Assembly: GCA_012934845.2 (NCBI GenBank)
Contig: WNNJ02001202.1
Coordinates: 37,910 to 101,909 of the forward strand
Reading direction: 5' to 3'
Length of the DNA: 64,000 bases
Source of the DNA: Pomphorhynchus laevis
Taxonomy: Eukaryota; Acanthocephala; Palaeacanthocephala; Echinorhynchida; Pomphorhynchidae
The notes beneath the pieces are model-generated. The model saw nothing but the letters and a program-made list of their open reading frames with translations. It was not told the DNA's origin and did no database searches. Below, piece after piece: positions 22,095 through 33,089 of this stretch (position 1 is its first letter; each line of letters starts with the position of its first letter). The position numbers were made by a program, and so were the translations under genes.

Positions 22095-23110
22095 TGGTTA
22101 AAATTACATATATCGGTCCACCTCATAATTATATCGGTCCACCTCATTCGCTATTCATTCTGGCGTTCCACAGTGTGCTGTTATCTACACCACTTCTTTT
22201 TATTGTCTATATCAATGATATCCCATCTGTAATTCGATCTTATGTTATTATGTATGCTGACGATGTTACGATATGGCGGCGTATTAGAGACGGAATGGAC
22301 ATTAAGATCCTTCAAGATGATCTGACATGTCTAGAAAAATGGTCAGCGGAAATGGTTTGAGGGTTAACCTATCTAAATGTGCGCATATGTCCATTGGTTT
22401 TTCACTAAACTCATCGTATCGGATAGGTTCGATTTAGATAGGCCGAGTGGGTGAATTCAAAGATCTTGGTGTGATGATGACCAGTAGCTTAAAAACTAAT
22501 GTCCACACTAGATATATTTGTAATCGAGGCTATCGTATTTTATGGATGTTTTTCAAGTCTTTTGATCGGATAAGTCCATCAATGTTCAAGCGACTATTTT
22601 GCTCTTATATTCTACCCATCCTTGAATACGGTTTACTTGTAACTTATCCACAGACTTTAAGGGAATTTCGTGACATTGAGAACTTGTTACGTAAAGGGTC
22701 ACGAATGATTCCGAATTTCTCCAATTTGAGATAAGCTGAACGTTTCACATCTCTACGTCTAGGCACATTAAAATATCGCAGATCGGCCATTGATTTATCA
22801 ACTGCAGTCAAAATTGTTTTCGATGGCTTTGGTGTTCTCTCTAGCTTATTATCCGTAAATGATAGACGACAAACTCGTGGACATGTGTGGAAATTAATAA
22901 AGCCAATTACAAGAATTCCTGTTCACCATCGATTTGCAACCAGGGTAATTAACAGGTGGAATGCACTTAAGTGCCTTCATATCTCTATTAGTATATCTAG
23001 TGATGCTATCAAGAAAGCCATCGAAGCCGAGAGAAGGAATTTGCGACTACTATTTGATTGATTTTTTTGTTGATTTTTTTTATTTTTATTTTATCATGTT
23101 TTGTAAGTGA
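22095..23110 (+). mobile_element. LINE-C-type 3' fragment
   Basis: Encodes reverse transcriptase from motif B (degenerate) and motif C (YVIMYADDVTIWRR) to the ORF2 end near 23,061 (RVINRWNALK, then a Leu/Arg-rich tail). There is a frame change near 22,360-22,447 and an in-frame stop at about 22,733. The 3' UTR has a GAGC-TTGTT-GCTC hairpin, equivalent to GAGC-TAAT-GCTC in the 11.9-12.2 kb copy. A short direct duplication of ATATCGGTCCACCTCAT lies at the 5' junction. Confidence 0.8.
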
Positions 23111-23204
23111 CACGAGCTTGTTGCTCATTTGCTTCTGTTTGTTATTTTCACGTTAAAAAATGTTCAGAATTTTAAAGTTTAACTAACGATATCCACGACA
23201 ATTA

Positions 23205-25440
23205 CTTGTCGTAACTTTCTATCGTTGGTCTTATTCCTGTTGGACTATATCTCGAAGCCCGGATACACATAGAGGCTGCTGCCGCTAGTGCAATACTGAG
23301 CTTTACCCTCAATTCCAACATTATTTGAGCATACCCTTTGGCTGAGCTCCCGATTTTTTCCTTATTATAATTTTTAAAATTTTGTCTGCTTCGAGTCCTA
23401 TACCTCCTGCGCACGAGAACGTTACAGGTAAAAATACTCATCGTTCAATATCAGTAATCCTATGGTTATATTTTGCGTTTTTCTTTGTTCGTGATACTTG
23501 TGACTCACAGATGGTTCTCTAAGAAGGTAAGACTATGCAAGTTGATTGAAGACACAAATATCCATAAAGGATCGCACAAAACCTCCTCCAATAAGACCCC
23601 TACAGCTTATATCCGCACTCGCCTCCTCATCCCTTGAAGTCGTCATCACCTTGAATTCATACAATGAAGGAACTTTCTGAAGGTTTGGTTCAATGACTAC
23701 ATCTCTACATGTCTTTGCTACTTCTGCTGCCAATATGTTTCTCATGATATAATGCCTAATCATTGTATTATAAATTGATTGTTTACTCAAATTGGATTAT
23801 TTATCAGTGGAGAGAGTGTAGTAAAATATTTATTTAATCGAATTTTCAATAGCCTACTGCCATCATCTTTAGAAGTAAATGTTATACATTAAATGTTACT
23901 CCTAAAGATGATGGCAGTAGGCTATTGAAAATTCGATTAAATAAATATTTTACTTCACTCTCCACTAATAAATAACCTAATCATTGCAGTGCCACCGACT
24001 CTACAAGATAAAACATGCAAAACTGAAAATTGTGTGCCGCATGCACATTTTCCGAAACATTTTTTGGTTGTAATCCATATCTTGTGCAAATTGCATCCTG
24101 GAATTCTTGTGAACTTAGCATGTGCCCGTGTTTTCTTCCTGGGCGTACAGCTAGCCATGACGAGGATCCATTGTACGCTGCATATTTCGTCATCTGGATA
24201 TCATGTTGATCCATATTCTGGTTCAAAATTTTCCATCTCTGTGTTGTTATTGCTTGATTTTCTGACTCAATTTCTTTTGCAACCATGTCTTGTGCCATTT
24301 TTATTCTATTCGTAGAATTCAACGACAGTAATGGTATCGTCATACGTCTCGATCTATCGTTTTCCATTTTTATATCATATATAATAGGTAAGATCCCAAG
24401 TATGCATAAACTCTGAGGCAACTGGCACATTTTAGCAAACTTTTCCGTTATAGCATACTGACCGGTTAGCTTTGGAATAAGCATTTCTTTTATGGCGTTT
24501 TGTAATGGTTACATTAGCTCTTCATTTGGTGTACAAGTTCTCATTATGTACCTTCATTTACGTTGTAATCCGTGACAAAAGTCAAAATATGCTACATGAG
24601 CATCAATATCGGCTATATATGACAAATTGTTAACCATTTCAGCCCATTCACTGTTTTTCGTATAATGGATGTCTACTAAATCCGATGTTCCACAAGGGCT
24701 TCCAAGAACCACTATACCATCTGTTAGAATAGGTGGCGCCCAATGACCAAAAATTTTCTTCAGTTTTCGGCATTCTCAGGATGTGTGAGTATTTTACATT
24801 TCTGAATATTTACATGAAAGCCGCAATCTTTCCTAATTCTTAATAGTCTTTTCTATATTTTTCATAGCCCAGATGCGTCTGCAATGCAACATGCATCATC
24901 TGCATACCACCGGTGGACAATACTGTCATCACAATATTGGAGATCTTTTATAGGTGGAATCGACGACGCCGCCGCAAATGCTGCCATCGACAATAGATCT
25001 CTTGTGTAAATCCTTCTCGAGAGCTCATTAATTCGTTTTTGATCGACAAGATTGGGAATTTTTTAATACCATTTTTCAAGGCTTTAGATAAAGCAGGACA
25101 TACAAATCCTATATTTTTCAATGCTAATTCTCTGCTAATAACATTGAACGCGTTTCATGCACCAATCTGGAGAACACACTTTTCAGTCGATTGCATGAAC
25201 TGTTCTTTTATCGAGTGGACCGCTGCTTCGGTGCCACATCGCTGACCTGCACATAATTGAACACATCCAGCTACGTTTACCATATCATTTTTTATATTAG
25301 TGAGTATAGTTTTAGCTATAATTCTTCGACTGACCTCCCCAATACCAATGGGTCTAACACATTGTTGTTTGCCAAGAGGTATTAGCCTGCATGTCATTAA
25401 AGCATCACTGTTGCTTGGATTCCATTACTACATGACCACA
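23205..25440 (-). mobile_element. unclassified reverse transcriptase element, copy 1
   Basis: On the minus strand, in order: RLIPLGKQQCVRPIGIGEV and LQLCAGQRCGTEAAVHSI near 25,200-25,390; a YADD motif (HRWYADDACCIAD) near 24,890; LIPKLTGQYAITEK near 24,480; a C-x-C...H-x3-C finger (CACGTQFSVLHVLSC) near 24,020; DEEASADISCRG near 23,620; and a basic C-terminus near 23,250. This order recurs in a reverse transcriptase family I associate with cnidarian and other invertebrate genomes, whose class I cannot name. It is a fossil with several breaks and holds a fold-back insertion at 23,766-23,975. Confidence 0.7.
23766..23975. mobile_element. 210-bp fold-back insertion with 11-bp target duplication
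   Basis: Inverted arms of about 75 bp (23,797-23,872 and 23,902-23,975) around a short loop; each contains GATGATGGCAGTAGGCTATT or its complement. CCTAATCATTG flanks it at 23,755-23,765 and 23,976-23,986. A relative of the arm lies at 48,885-48,960. It could be a MITE or a snap-back copy of a retroelement 3' end. Confidence 0.8.
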
Positions 25441-25659
25441 TAGCTTATTATTTACTTATTGGTTATACTCATTTCCTTATTCAAATTATGATATCTTGTC
25501 TGATTACATAGTGTACTATTTAAACACTACAAAGTGATGCTAACTAGCGTCGCATGCATAAGTCTCTAGGAGCTCTTTTAGTTTCCATGATAGGAATGTA
25601 CATTAGATGTTTCGATACATTAGAAGATGAAACTGATTAATGATGTCATGTTTATGAAT

Positions 25660-27360
25660 GGTCATCTATCGCGGTAAGTAAATTAGATAGACATGAACGG
25701 ACTTGTCTGAATCTGTGTAGCGTTTTGGCAATAATTTGTTTTAGTAATTTAGAGAGAACACTGGTCAAAATGGTAGTGCGAACATCTAAACAAGAAGTCA
25801 ATGCCTGTTTGTTTTTAGGGATTGGCACGAATATATAATACTTCCATGTTGCATGAATCCACGAATTGGTCAGGCTATATGAAAATATATAAGCAAGACT
25901 AATTACGGCAGGTTAAATAGCATTAATTAGGTAAGGTGAAATATCATATGGACCAGAAGAGCCAAATCGATCAAGCCTTGTGATTAAGTGTAATACTTCA
26001 AATTAACTGATTGCCTTTACGAGATTCTGAGTAATATTGTGAATGGAATACAATTTTAAAGAGTAAATAGCCGAACTAATAGTCGATGTGGAACGGAAGC
26101 TGTCCGCTAGGTATTCAGTAATTTCGAACTCAGTAGAATAAACATAATCACCAGAAGCAATGAATGTTATATTAGAGGGAGTATCCTTTTAACTTTCACA
26201 TATGATCAAAAACGTTTTGATTGATTCCCGATACAATTTGCAATATCTTCAAATGCTATTCGCTTATGAATTTTCAATCTATTGCAGAGGTTGCGTACAT
26301 GCCGATACTTATCTAAGTTTCCAGGATGGGCTCGAATAATAGCTTACAGGGCATTATGCAGTTTCAACATTGAACTACAATTTTGACCTATAAACGATCT
26401 TGGACACTAATTTAACGGAGAGAAAACATTGATCACCGTTACCAAGATGATGATACTACGCAATAATATCGATATCCCCAATACATCTTGTAAACGCAAA
26501 ATCTAGAGTATCACTGTTGACATAAGTGGATTCTCTACAATGTTGCACTAAAAGTAGGGCAACAAGAAATAAATCACGAAATTGTTTTGACACGCCTAAG
26601 CATGGTTGACACCCATTCATATTTCAATCCACAATCGGAAGGTTGAAGTCACCTAAAAGAACAAATCGTTTCGATGAACAAAAATTAGATAAATAATCCT
26701 TAAGCCGATCTGTTATCAAAATAAAAGATGGATATCCATAAACAACACACATTTAATTTCAACAATTGGTGATTTATATAAAAAGACATACACTCATATA
26801 TCCACCCAGAATCATAAAGATATGATACATTGGATGTTGAGAGATCATGTCAAACGAATGCTACAACTCCTCCATCTCGCATACCAGAAAAAAGATTCTG
26901 AAATATAGAATATATCATAATGATTACCAGCAATATGATCGAGTATAAAAATAAATTGGAATGGAACGCGTCGAGTGTTTGAGTAACCAATATGAAGCGG
27001 ATGCTCTGATTACTTAAAGGATTTGTAGTGTTAGCATGTACCTCAGAATAATCAATTAAATCATCAAAACTGGAATCAGAATAAAACCCATTCTCAAGTT
27101 TCGGAGAAGCAAAATCCACCTAACTACTTAAAAATTTATTATGTATAGATTCGTCTCTCCTTTGATTATCCTACGCTGTAGCTCCTTACGAACCTTCCTC
27201 AATTTTAAGCGTTCATCAAAATTAATGTCTCTCAGTATTCTTATAGTAGAATATTTTAAGAGGTAACCACTACGAAGCCACATCTTAGGGGGGTCAGCAG
27301 AACTCAAAACGACCTTCAATAAGCGGTTTATCTGTGGTACGCTTTTCAAGACGAATTAAA
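25660..27360 (-). mobile_element. LINE-C-type element: ORF1 end, endonuclease, start of reverse transcriptase
   Basis: Minus strand. ORF1's C-terminal domain (FDERLKLRKVRKELQRRIIK, then GETNLYIIN) ends at 27,128; ORF2 follows with MRDGGVVAFV and RFVLLGDFNLPIVD (endonuclease) and decays into reverse transcriptase sequence (ATWKYYIFVPIPKNKQ, then LSKLLKQIIAKTL) near 25,700-25,850. The rest of ORF1 lies at 33,090-33,430, separated by the LINE-B insertion. Many small indels: an old copy. Confidence 0.7.
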
Positions 27361-27436
27361 AAAAAAGATTTATTTTAACGTGGCAAATGCGTGCCAGCGC
27401 ACGCTTACATGACCACAACAAAAACAAAACTGTGAA

Positions 27437-30330
27437 TCAGGCGTCGAGAAGGTGTGAACGGAGGAGGTGTTTGAATGTGATAAAGGAGGGAGCGCGGCGG
27501 ACGTCGAGAGGGAGTTGATTCCAGGCGAGTGAGGCGGCGACGAGGAAGGATCGGAGACCGTAGTTGTTGGAGTAATTAGGAACGTGGAGTAAGAGGGTAT
27601 GACAGGAACGAAGCGATAGCGAGGTGGGGCGAGTATCGTCTAAGAAAGGAAGGTTGATGAACGATGGGGAGCCGACAGCGATGAGACGAAAAGTAATGAG
27701 AAGAAGGCGGAGTTTGATGCGGATGTGGATGGTGGGCCAGGAGAGTTGGGCAAAATATGTGGATGTGTGGTCGAAGCGACGGAGACGAAAGAGCACTCGA
27801 ACGGCGGTGTTGATTATTCGTTGTAGGGGTAGGATGATGGATTTTGGAGAATTGGCGAAAAGGCTAAGGCAGTAATCGATTTTAGGGAAAAGAAGCGATG
27901 AAAGAAGAGACATACAAGAACGGAAGTCGATAAGGGGGCGGATACGGCGGATGTCACGAAGAATTAAGTTAGACGAGCGGACCTTGTCACGGACGAAGGG
28001 TTTAAGGGAAAGGTGATCATCGAAATGGAAGCCTAAGAAAGTGAGATTGTGGACTACAGGGATGATCGATGAGGCAAAAGATACAATGGGAGGAGATATG
28101 CTTGGTTTACGGGGAAGGATCCACATTATTTTGGACTTTTCGGCGTTTAGAACGAGATGGAGATTGGAGAGACGCTTGTAGATAGAAGAGAGACAGTTGG
28201 AGGCAGAAATGCCGATATCGTGTATGCGATGTGCGGGTGCATGAGCATAGATTAGAATGTCATCGGCGTATTGCATGACGTTAAAGGAGTAAGGTTTGAT
28301 AAATGGAGAGAGATCGCCAAGCAAAAGAGAGAAAAGCAGGGGACCTAGGACTGAACCTTGTGGAACCCCGCAAAAAATAGGGATGGGAGGGGAGGATGAT
28401 GAATTAGAACAGACGCGAAAGGAACGGTCGGATAGATATGAGGCGAACCAAGCTACGGAGGAGGAAGAAAAGCCGTAATCATAACGAAGGCGAGAAAGGA
28501 GGACGGAGTGGTCGACAATGTCGAATGCGGAGGAGAGGTCGAGGGAGATGAGAACACTATATAGAGCCTTGTCTCGAGAAATGAGTAAGTCGTTGTACAC
28601 TTTTATGCATGCGATTTCTGTCGAGTGATTAGAGCGGAAAGCGGATTGGAAAGGAGGGTACAGATTGGATGAGGAGAGATAAGCGTTGATTTGTATTAAG
28701 ATGAGGCGTTCTAAGAGCTTAGAAAGAGTAGGGAGTAGTGAAATGGGGCGATAGCTAGAAGGAAGGGAGGGGTCGAGCGATTGTTTCTTAAGGAGGGGAC
28801 GAACGATTGCGGATTTCCAGTGTGAAGGGAAGATACGACTGCGGATGGACGAGTTAAACAAGGTTGTGAGAAATGGGGATATTGATGAGCATATAGATTT
28901 TAATATGTGAGTAGGCAGGGTATCGGCAGGTGAGGTTTTGTTGGGCAAGGACATGAGGACAGATGATACTTCTGTAGGTGAGAGATGGATAAGATGAAAG
29001 AGTTCCGGAAGGATGAGGCTAGACTGGGCAGAGTGGGATAGGATGGAGACCGGGGTGAGAGAGCAACGTGGATACTTTAGTCTAGAGAAATGACGAATAA
29101 TCATTAGCATTGATGTTGCAAGGCGTAGAGGAACGAGCCAGGATTGAGTTAAAAGTATGCCAGAGAGTCTTAGAGTTGAATGAAGTGATTATTTTATGCT
29201 GCCAGAAGGAGTTGCATTTGGTACGTAGTAGGTTGAGATGAGACCGGCGAAGAGCAAGATAGGAATCACGGAAAGACGGAGTGATCGAGCGGAAATCGCG
29301 TCTGAGAGAGCGGTGATAGACTCGAAAAGCATGGCGGAGTTGACGCTTTGAGAGTAGGCATTGGATGTCAAACCATGGGGCACGGTGCAAGCGACGGTGT
29401 GGGTGAGACTTGAAGGGCAAGAGAATATCGAGAGTGGATGTGAGTTCAGAGTCGAAAAGAAAGGCGAGATCGTGAGGAGATGAATATGTTATTGTGGGTA
29501 ATGATAGAGACGATTTGAGTAAGGCAGAGCGGAGAAGGGAAAGGTCAAGATTTCTCCAAGGGCGACGTAGGATTGTAGGTGTGTGAGGAGGGGTGTGGTT
29601 GCGAGCGAGATCAAGGGTGATAAGAAAGTGATCGGATAGACCAGGATCAGAGATGGACAGTGAGGTGTGGGCAGCAAAATGATCGGGGACAGCGATGATG
29701 TCGAGTGCCCCGCCAAGTATATGTGTGGGGGCAGTTGAGATTATTTTATAATTGTAGTTGGATAGAATGTTGATGAAGCGGATGGAATCTGTGGAAGGGG
29801 GCGGTCTAGGCGGATATTGAAGTAGCCTAGAACGAGTGAGAGATTGAGGACAAAGAACAATGAGAAAGGAGGTCAGCGAGTTCGGTAAAAAATAAGACTG
29901 TAGGAGCTGATGAACCAGGACGGTATACAATGGCGAGATCTAGAGTGATCGGGTTAGAATAACGACAAGTGAGCAATTCAAAAGAGCAAGGACTGAAAGG
30001 GGGATTGATTTTGCGAAGAGACGCTGGGTGACGCGCGAATGCGACGATGCCGCCATGATTAGAGGATTTAGAAGGGCATGAGCTGAGGGGGCGGGCGGAT
30101 TCGACTAGGGAGCAACCGGCAGAGAGCAGACGGCGAATGGAAAGGTCGTCGGAATCTGAGTGCCAGGATTCGGTGAGGCAGAAGAGATCGATGGATTGCT
30201 TGGTGAATAGGTTGAGGATAAGATCGGATTTATTGAGAATAGATCTAGTGTTGAGGAGACCGAGGCGGAAACCGTGTGCTGTGGCGAAAGAGACTAGTGG
30301 AGAAGACACATAGGAGAGATGGAGCGCCAT
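27437..30330 (-). CDS. LINE-B ORF2: endonuclease and reverse transcriptase, two frameshifts
   Basis: The likely start MALHLSYVSS (ATG at 30,330) leads into FRLGLLNTRSILNKSDLI, DLFCLTESWHSDSDD and VYRPGSSAPTVLFF (endonuclease). A frameshift near 29,840 precedes LDIIAVPDHF and GLSDHFLITL, and a second near 29,085-29,110 precedes the reverse transcriptase frame, open to 27,437. That frame has LLKKQSLDPSLPSSYRPISL, LDLSSAFDIVDHSVL (motif A), GVPQGSVLGPLLFSLLLGDL (B) and VMQYADDILIYAH (C), all catalytic residues present. The second LINE-B piece at 31,970-33,089 is intact at the first shift site, so both shifts are private decay of this copy. Role: target nicking and reverse transcription of the element's own RNA. 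Confidence 0.88.
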
Positions 30331-30370
30331 CGAATTTTTGGACGGGTGTGGACAATTTGAAAATTTCCGT

Positions 30371-31690
30371 CTATGTTTCGGATGGCGAGTGAAGTTTCGC
30401 CGTTTTCCTCGCGACGACGTTTTTCGATGCGGGCTGAAGAGATTTGAGCGATTTCGGAAGGGGCGCGATCGGGGAAATTCGAGTGGTTGAAGATGACATG
30501 AGTTTGAATCGTTGAGAGAGGACAGAAGACGCGTGAGAGCGATGCTTGAAAACAATTTTTAGGAGAGGGGGCTGGGAAGGATTAGATTGAGAAGATTTGT
30601 TTAGACGGATGAATGCGACTGGAGAAATGTCCTTGAAAAAGGATGGTTTATCCGCAGGAACAATAGACGAGAGGATGGATCTGAAGGCGGAAACATCGTG
30701 GTCCAGACGTGCTTGTGGAGATAAGGAGTTAGAAGGCGTGATATTAGTGACAATGACGCAACGATCGCGAGAAGCAAAGCGCTTCCGTAAAGGAGGACGA
30801 CTGTCGTGAGTGGGTGAGATCACGATAGAAGAGCTGGCAGTTGATGATTTGGAGGGATTTGGTTTGACGACGGGAGACATAGAGGATAATGATAATAAAG
30901 CGGGTGGCAAGCGATGTGAGGAAAGGTTATGAGTGGAAGGATAGTGGAGGTTGGTGGAGGTGATTTTGATTGATGGATGCAAGGTATTGAGAAACGAGAC
31001 GGGAAGGACGGGACGTGGGCTGTCGGGGAGTGAAAATACATTAGTTGTAACAATTTGCGGCTCCGTCACTGTCTCGGTAGATTTATCATAAACTTGACAA
31101 AATCCATCTTGCTGCGATACAATTTGCGGCTCCTTCAGATTATCTGATAATGGATTATCAGATGATGACGTAGAAAAGCAATGAGGGGTAGAAATGTAAG
31201 GTGATTTATCTGTTACGACAACAGAAATACTGGGTTGCAAATGGTCAATGACAGTAACATCAGAAGATTGAGCTGATTGATTGGGCAAAATTGAAGGATG
31301 TATAGTAATACCTGTAGAAGAGATGGGAGATTTGGCATTCTTAGAGGCAATCGAATGCGGGAGAATTGGGCATCGAGGTTGAGACTTATTACAATACGAA
31401 GAGGCATGTGTGGACATCGCTGCATTGCCAGATAGTTTCAATATATTTGTCTTGAGACTCTCTATTTCACTCTTCATCGTATTTATCATCTTAGCCGAAC
31501 AGTAGCCACAGTAGAATTCGTTGTCTGCAAGGCAAGATGCCTGGGATTCTGAAGTCCAAATACTTACCCACGTGTGGCAATCATTGTTTGAGCAAAGGAC
31601 TTGTTGTTCAGATCCATTGGAAACATCTCTAACATCGGTGTTGGACGCAACATGGTTGGGAACTTGAGACTTTTGTTTTTTCCGACCCAT
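30371..31690 (-). CDS. LINE-B ORF1 (PHD-like zinc finger protein), intact
   Basis: 439 residues from MGRKKQKSQV at 31,690 to a stop at 30,371, uninterrupted. An N-terminal zinc-finger region (LCSNNDCHTWVSIW, then FYCGYCSAKM) matches the finger in LINE-A ORF1. A short helical stretch follows (MINTMKSEIESLKTNILKLS, possible coiled coil), then a long Ser/Pro/Thr-rich linker, then a conserved C-terminal domain (RDRCVIVTNI, DHDVSAFRSILSSIVP, PPLLKIVFKHRSHASSVLS). ORF2 begins 40 bp after its stop, so translation of ORF2 probably relies on reinitiation or a similar route, unlike LINE-A where the ORFs overlap. PHD-type ORF1 proteins are known in CR1-like LINEs; they are thought to bind the element RNA. 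Confidence 0.85.
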   Translation of the reverse strand: MGRKKQKSQVPNHVASNTDVRDVSNGSEQQVLCSNNDCHTWVSIWTSESQASCLADNEFYCGYCSAKMINTMKSEIESLKTNILKLSGNAAMSTHASSYCNKSQPRCPILPHSIASKNAKSPISSTGITIHPSILPNQSAQSSDVTVIDHLQPSISVVVTDKSPYISTPHCFSTSSSDNPLSDNLKEPQIVSQQDGFCQVYDKSTETVTEPQIVTTNVFSLPDSPRPVLPVSFLNTLHPSIKITSTNLHYPSTHNLSSHRLPPALLSLSSMSPVVKPNPSKSSTASSSIVISPTHDSRPPLRKRFASRDRCVIVTNITPSNSLSPQARLDHDVSAFRSILSSIVPADKPSFFKDISPVAFIRLNKSSQSNPSQPPLLKIVFKHRSHASSVLSQRFKLMSSSTTRISPIAPLPKSLKSLQPASKNVVARKTAKLHSPSET

Positions 31691-31741
31691 TTGTATATAG
31701 TCGTTTGATTCGTGATTTTATTCTCCTCGTTGTATGTATAT

Positions 31742-31820
31742 TAGATTGTATGTTATTTATTGTAGATGACGGGAGATTGTATGTTATTTATTGTAGATGA
31801 CGGCAGATGACGGGAGTCTG
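31742..31820 (-). repeat. tandem repeats in the LINE-B 5' UTR
   Basis: Two copies of a ~43-bp unit (TGTATGTTATTTATTGTAGA plus TGACGG), then a partial third. LINE 5' UTRs often carry such promoter monomers; that role is inference. Confidence 0.6.
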
Positions 31821-31936
31821 TTCCAACTGTTTATTACTTGATCTCTGATATCCTGATAGTGTCGATATACTTTTTGTAATTTGTGTAAATAGTTATTTGT
31901 TAACAGCTTAGAATTTCAAACTCAATAGCCACTATA

Positions 31937-31960
31937 AAGCACATCGAAATAGATGTGCTT
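31937..31960. other. hairpin followed by a T run
   Basis: AAGCACATC and GATGTGCTT pair around GAAATA, and seven T residues follow from 31,959. It looks like a bacterial terminator, but the setting is a LINE junction in an animal genome, so that function is not proposed. Confidence 0.6.
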
Positions 31961-31969
31961 TTTTTAAAA

Positions 31970-33089
31970 CGCTCGACCCCTCCCTTCCTAGAAGGAAGGG
32001 AGTGGTCGAGCGATTGCTTCTCAAGGAGGGGACGAACGATTGCAGGTTTCCAGTGTGAAGGGAAGATACAACTGCGGATGAACGAGTTAAACAAGGTTTT
32101 GAGAAATGGGGATATCGATGAGCATATAGATTTTAATATGTGAGTAGGCAAGGGATCGGCAGGTGAGGTTTTGTTGGACAAGGACATAAAGATAGATGAT
32201 ACTTCTGTAGGTGAGACAAGGAGAAGATGAAAGAGTTCCGGAAGGATGAGGCTAGACTGGCAGAGTGGGATAGGATGGAGACGGGGTGTGAGAGAGCAAC
32301 GTAGATACTTTAGTCTGGAGAAATGACGAATAATCATTGGCATTGATGTTGCACGTCGAAGCGGAGCGAGCAAGGATTGAGTTAAAAGTATGCCAGAGAG
32401 TCTTAGAGTTGAATGAAGTGATGATTTTATGCTGCCAGGAGTTGCATTTGGTACGTAGTAGGTTGAGATGAGACCGGCGAAGAGCAAGATAGGAATCACG
32501 GAAAGACCAAGTGATCGAGTGGAAATTACGTCTGAGAGAGCGGTGATATACTCTCAAAGCATGGCGGAGTTGACGCTTTGAGAGTAGGCATTGGATGTCA
32601 AACCATAAGGCACGGTGCAAGCGACTTTGTGGGTGAGACTCGAAGGGCAAGATAATATCGATAGCGGATGTGAGTTCAGAGTCGAAAAGAAAGGCGAGAT
32701 CGTGAGGATATGAATATGTTATTGTGGGTAATGATTGAGACGATTTGAGTAAGGCAGAGCGGAGAATGGAGAGATCAAGATTTCTCCAAGGCGACGTAGG
32801 ATTGTAGGTGTGTGAGGAGGGGTGTGGTTGTGAGTGAGATCAAGGGTGATAAGAAAGTGATCGGATAGACCAGGATCAAAGATGGACAGTGAGGTGTAGG
32901 CAGCAAAATGATCGGGGACAGCGATGATGTCGAGTGTTCCACCAAGTATATGTGTATGGGCAGTGGAGATTAGTTTGTAATTGTAGTTGGATAGAATGTT
33001 GATGAACCGGATGGAATCCGTGGAAGAGGGGCGGTCTAGGCGGATATTGAAGTCGCCTAGAACGAGTGAAGGGATTGAGGACAAAGAAC
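31970..33089 (-). mobile_element. second LINE-B piece, joined by a fold-back
   Basis: Minus-strand LINE-B from the middle of the endonuclease (VLGDFNIRLDRPSS) to the start of the reverse transcriptase. At its low-coordinate end a 43-nt near-perfect palindrome (31,970-32,012, 20-bp arms, one mismatch) consists of LINE-B sequence in both orientations. The high-coordinate end abuts AATTAAA, the proposed target duplication shared with 27,354-27,360. Confidence 0.75.

Larger units (their letters stand above)
27361..31950 (-). mobile_element. LINE-B copy, near full length (CR1/L2-like)
   Basis: Minus strand: 5' UTR with tandem repeats (31,742-31,820), ORF1 (31,690-30,371), ORF2 (30,330-27,437) and a 3' UTR ending in the GCGTGC-GCTG-GCACGC hairpin and AAAATAAATCTTTT. 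It interrupts LINE-C ORF1; AATTAAA at 27,354-27,360 recurs at 33,090-33,096, so the whole 27,361-33,089 block may be one insertion. It is the best preserved two-ORF LINE in the window. Confidence 0.88.

Noticed and set aside
28296-28478. Plus-strand open frames antisense to LINE-B
   Set aside because: Shadows of ORF2; no independent similarity.
31937-31966. Rho-independent terminator
   Set aside because: Hairpin plus T run, but in animal DNA at a LINE junction; no bacterial gene context.
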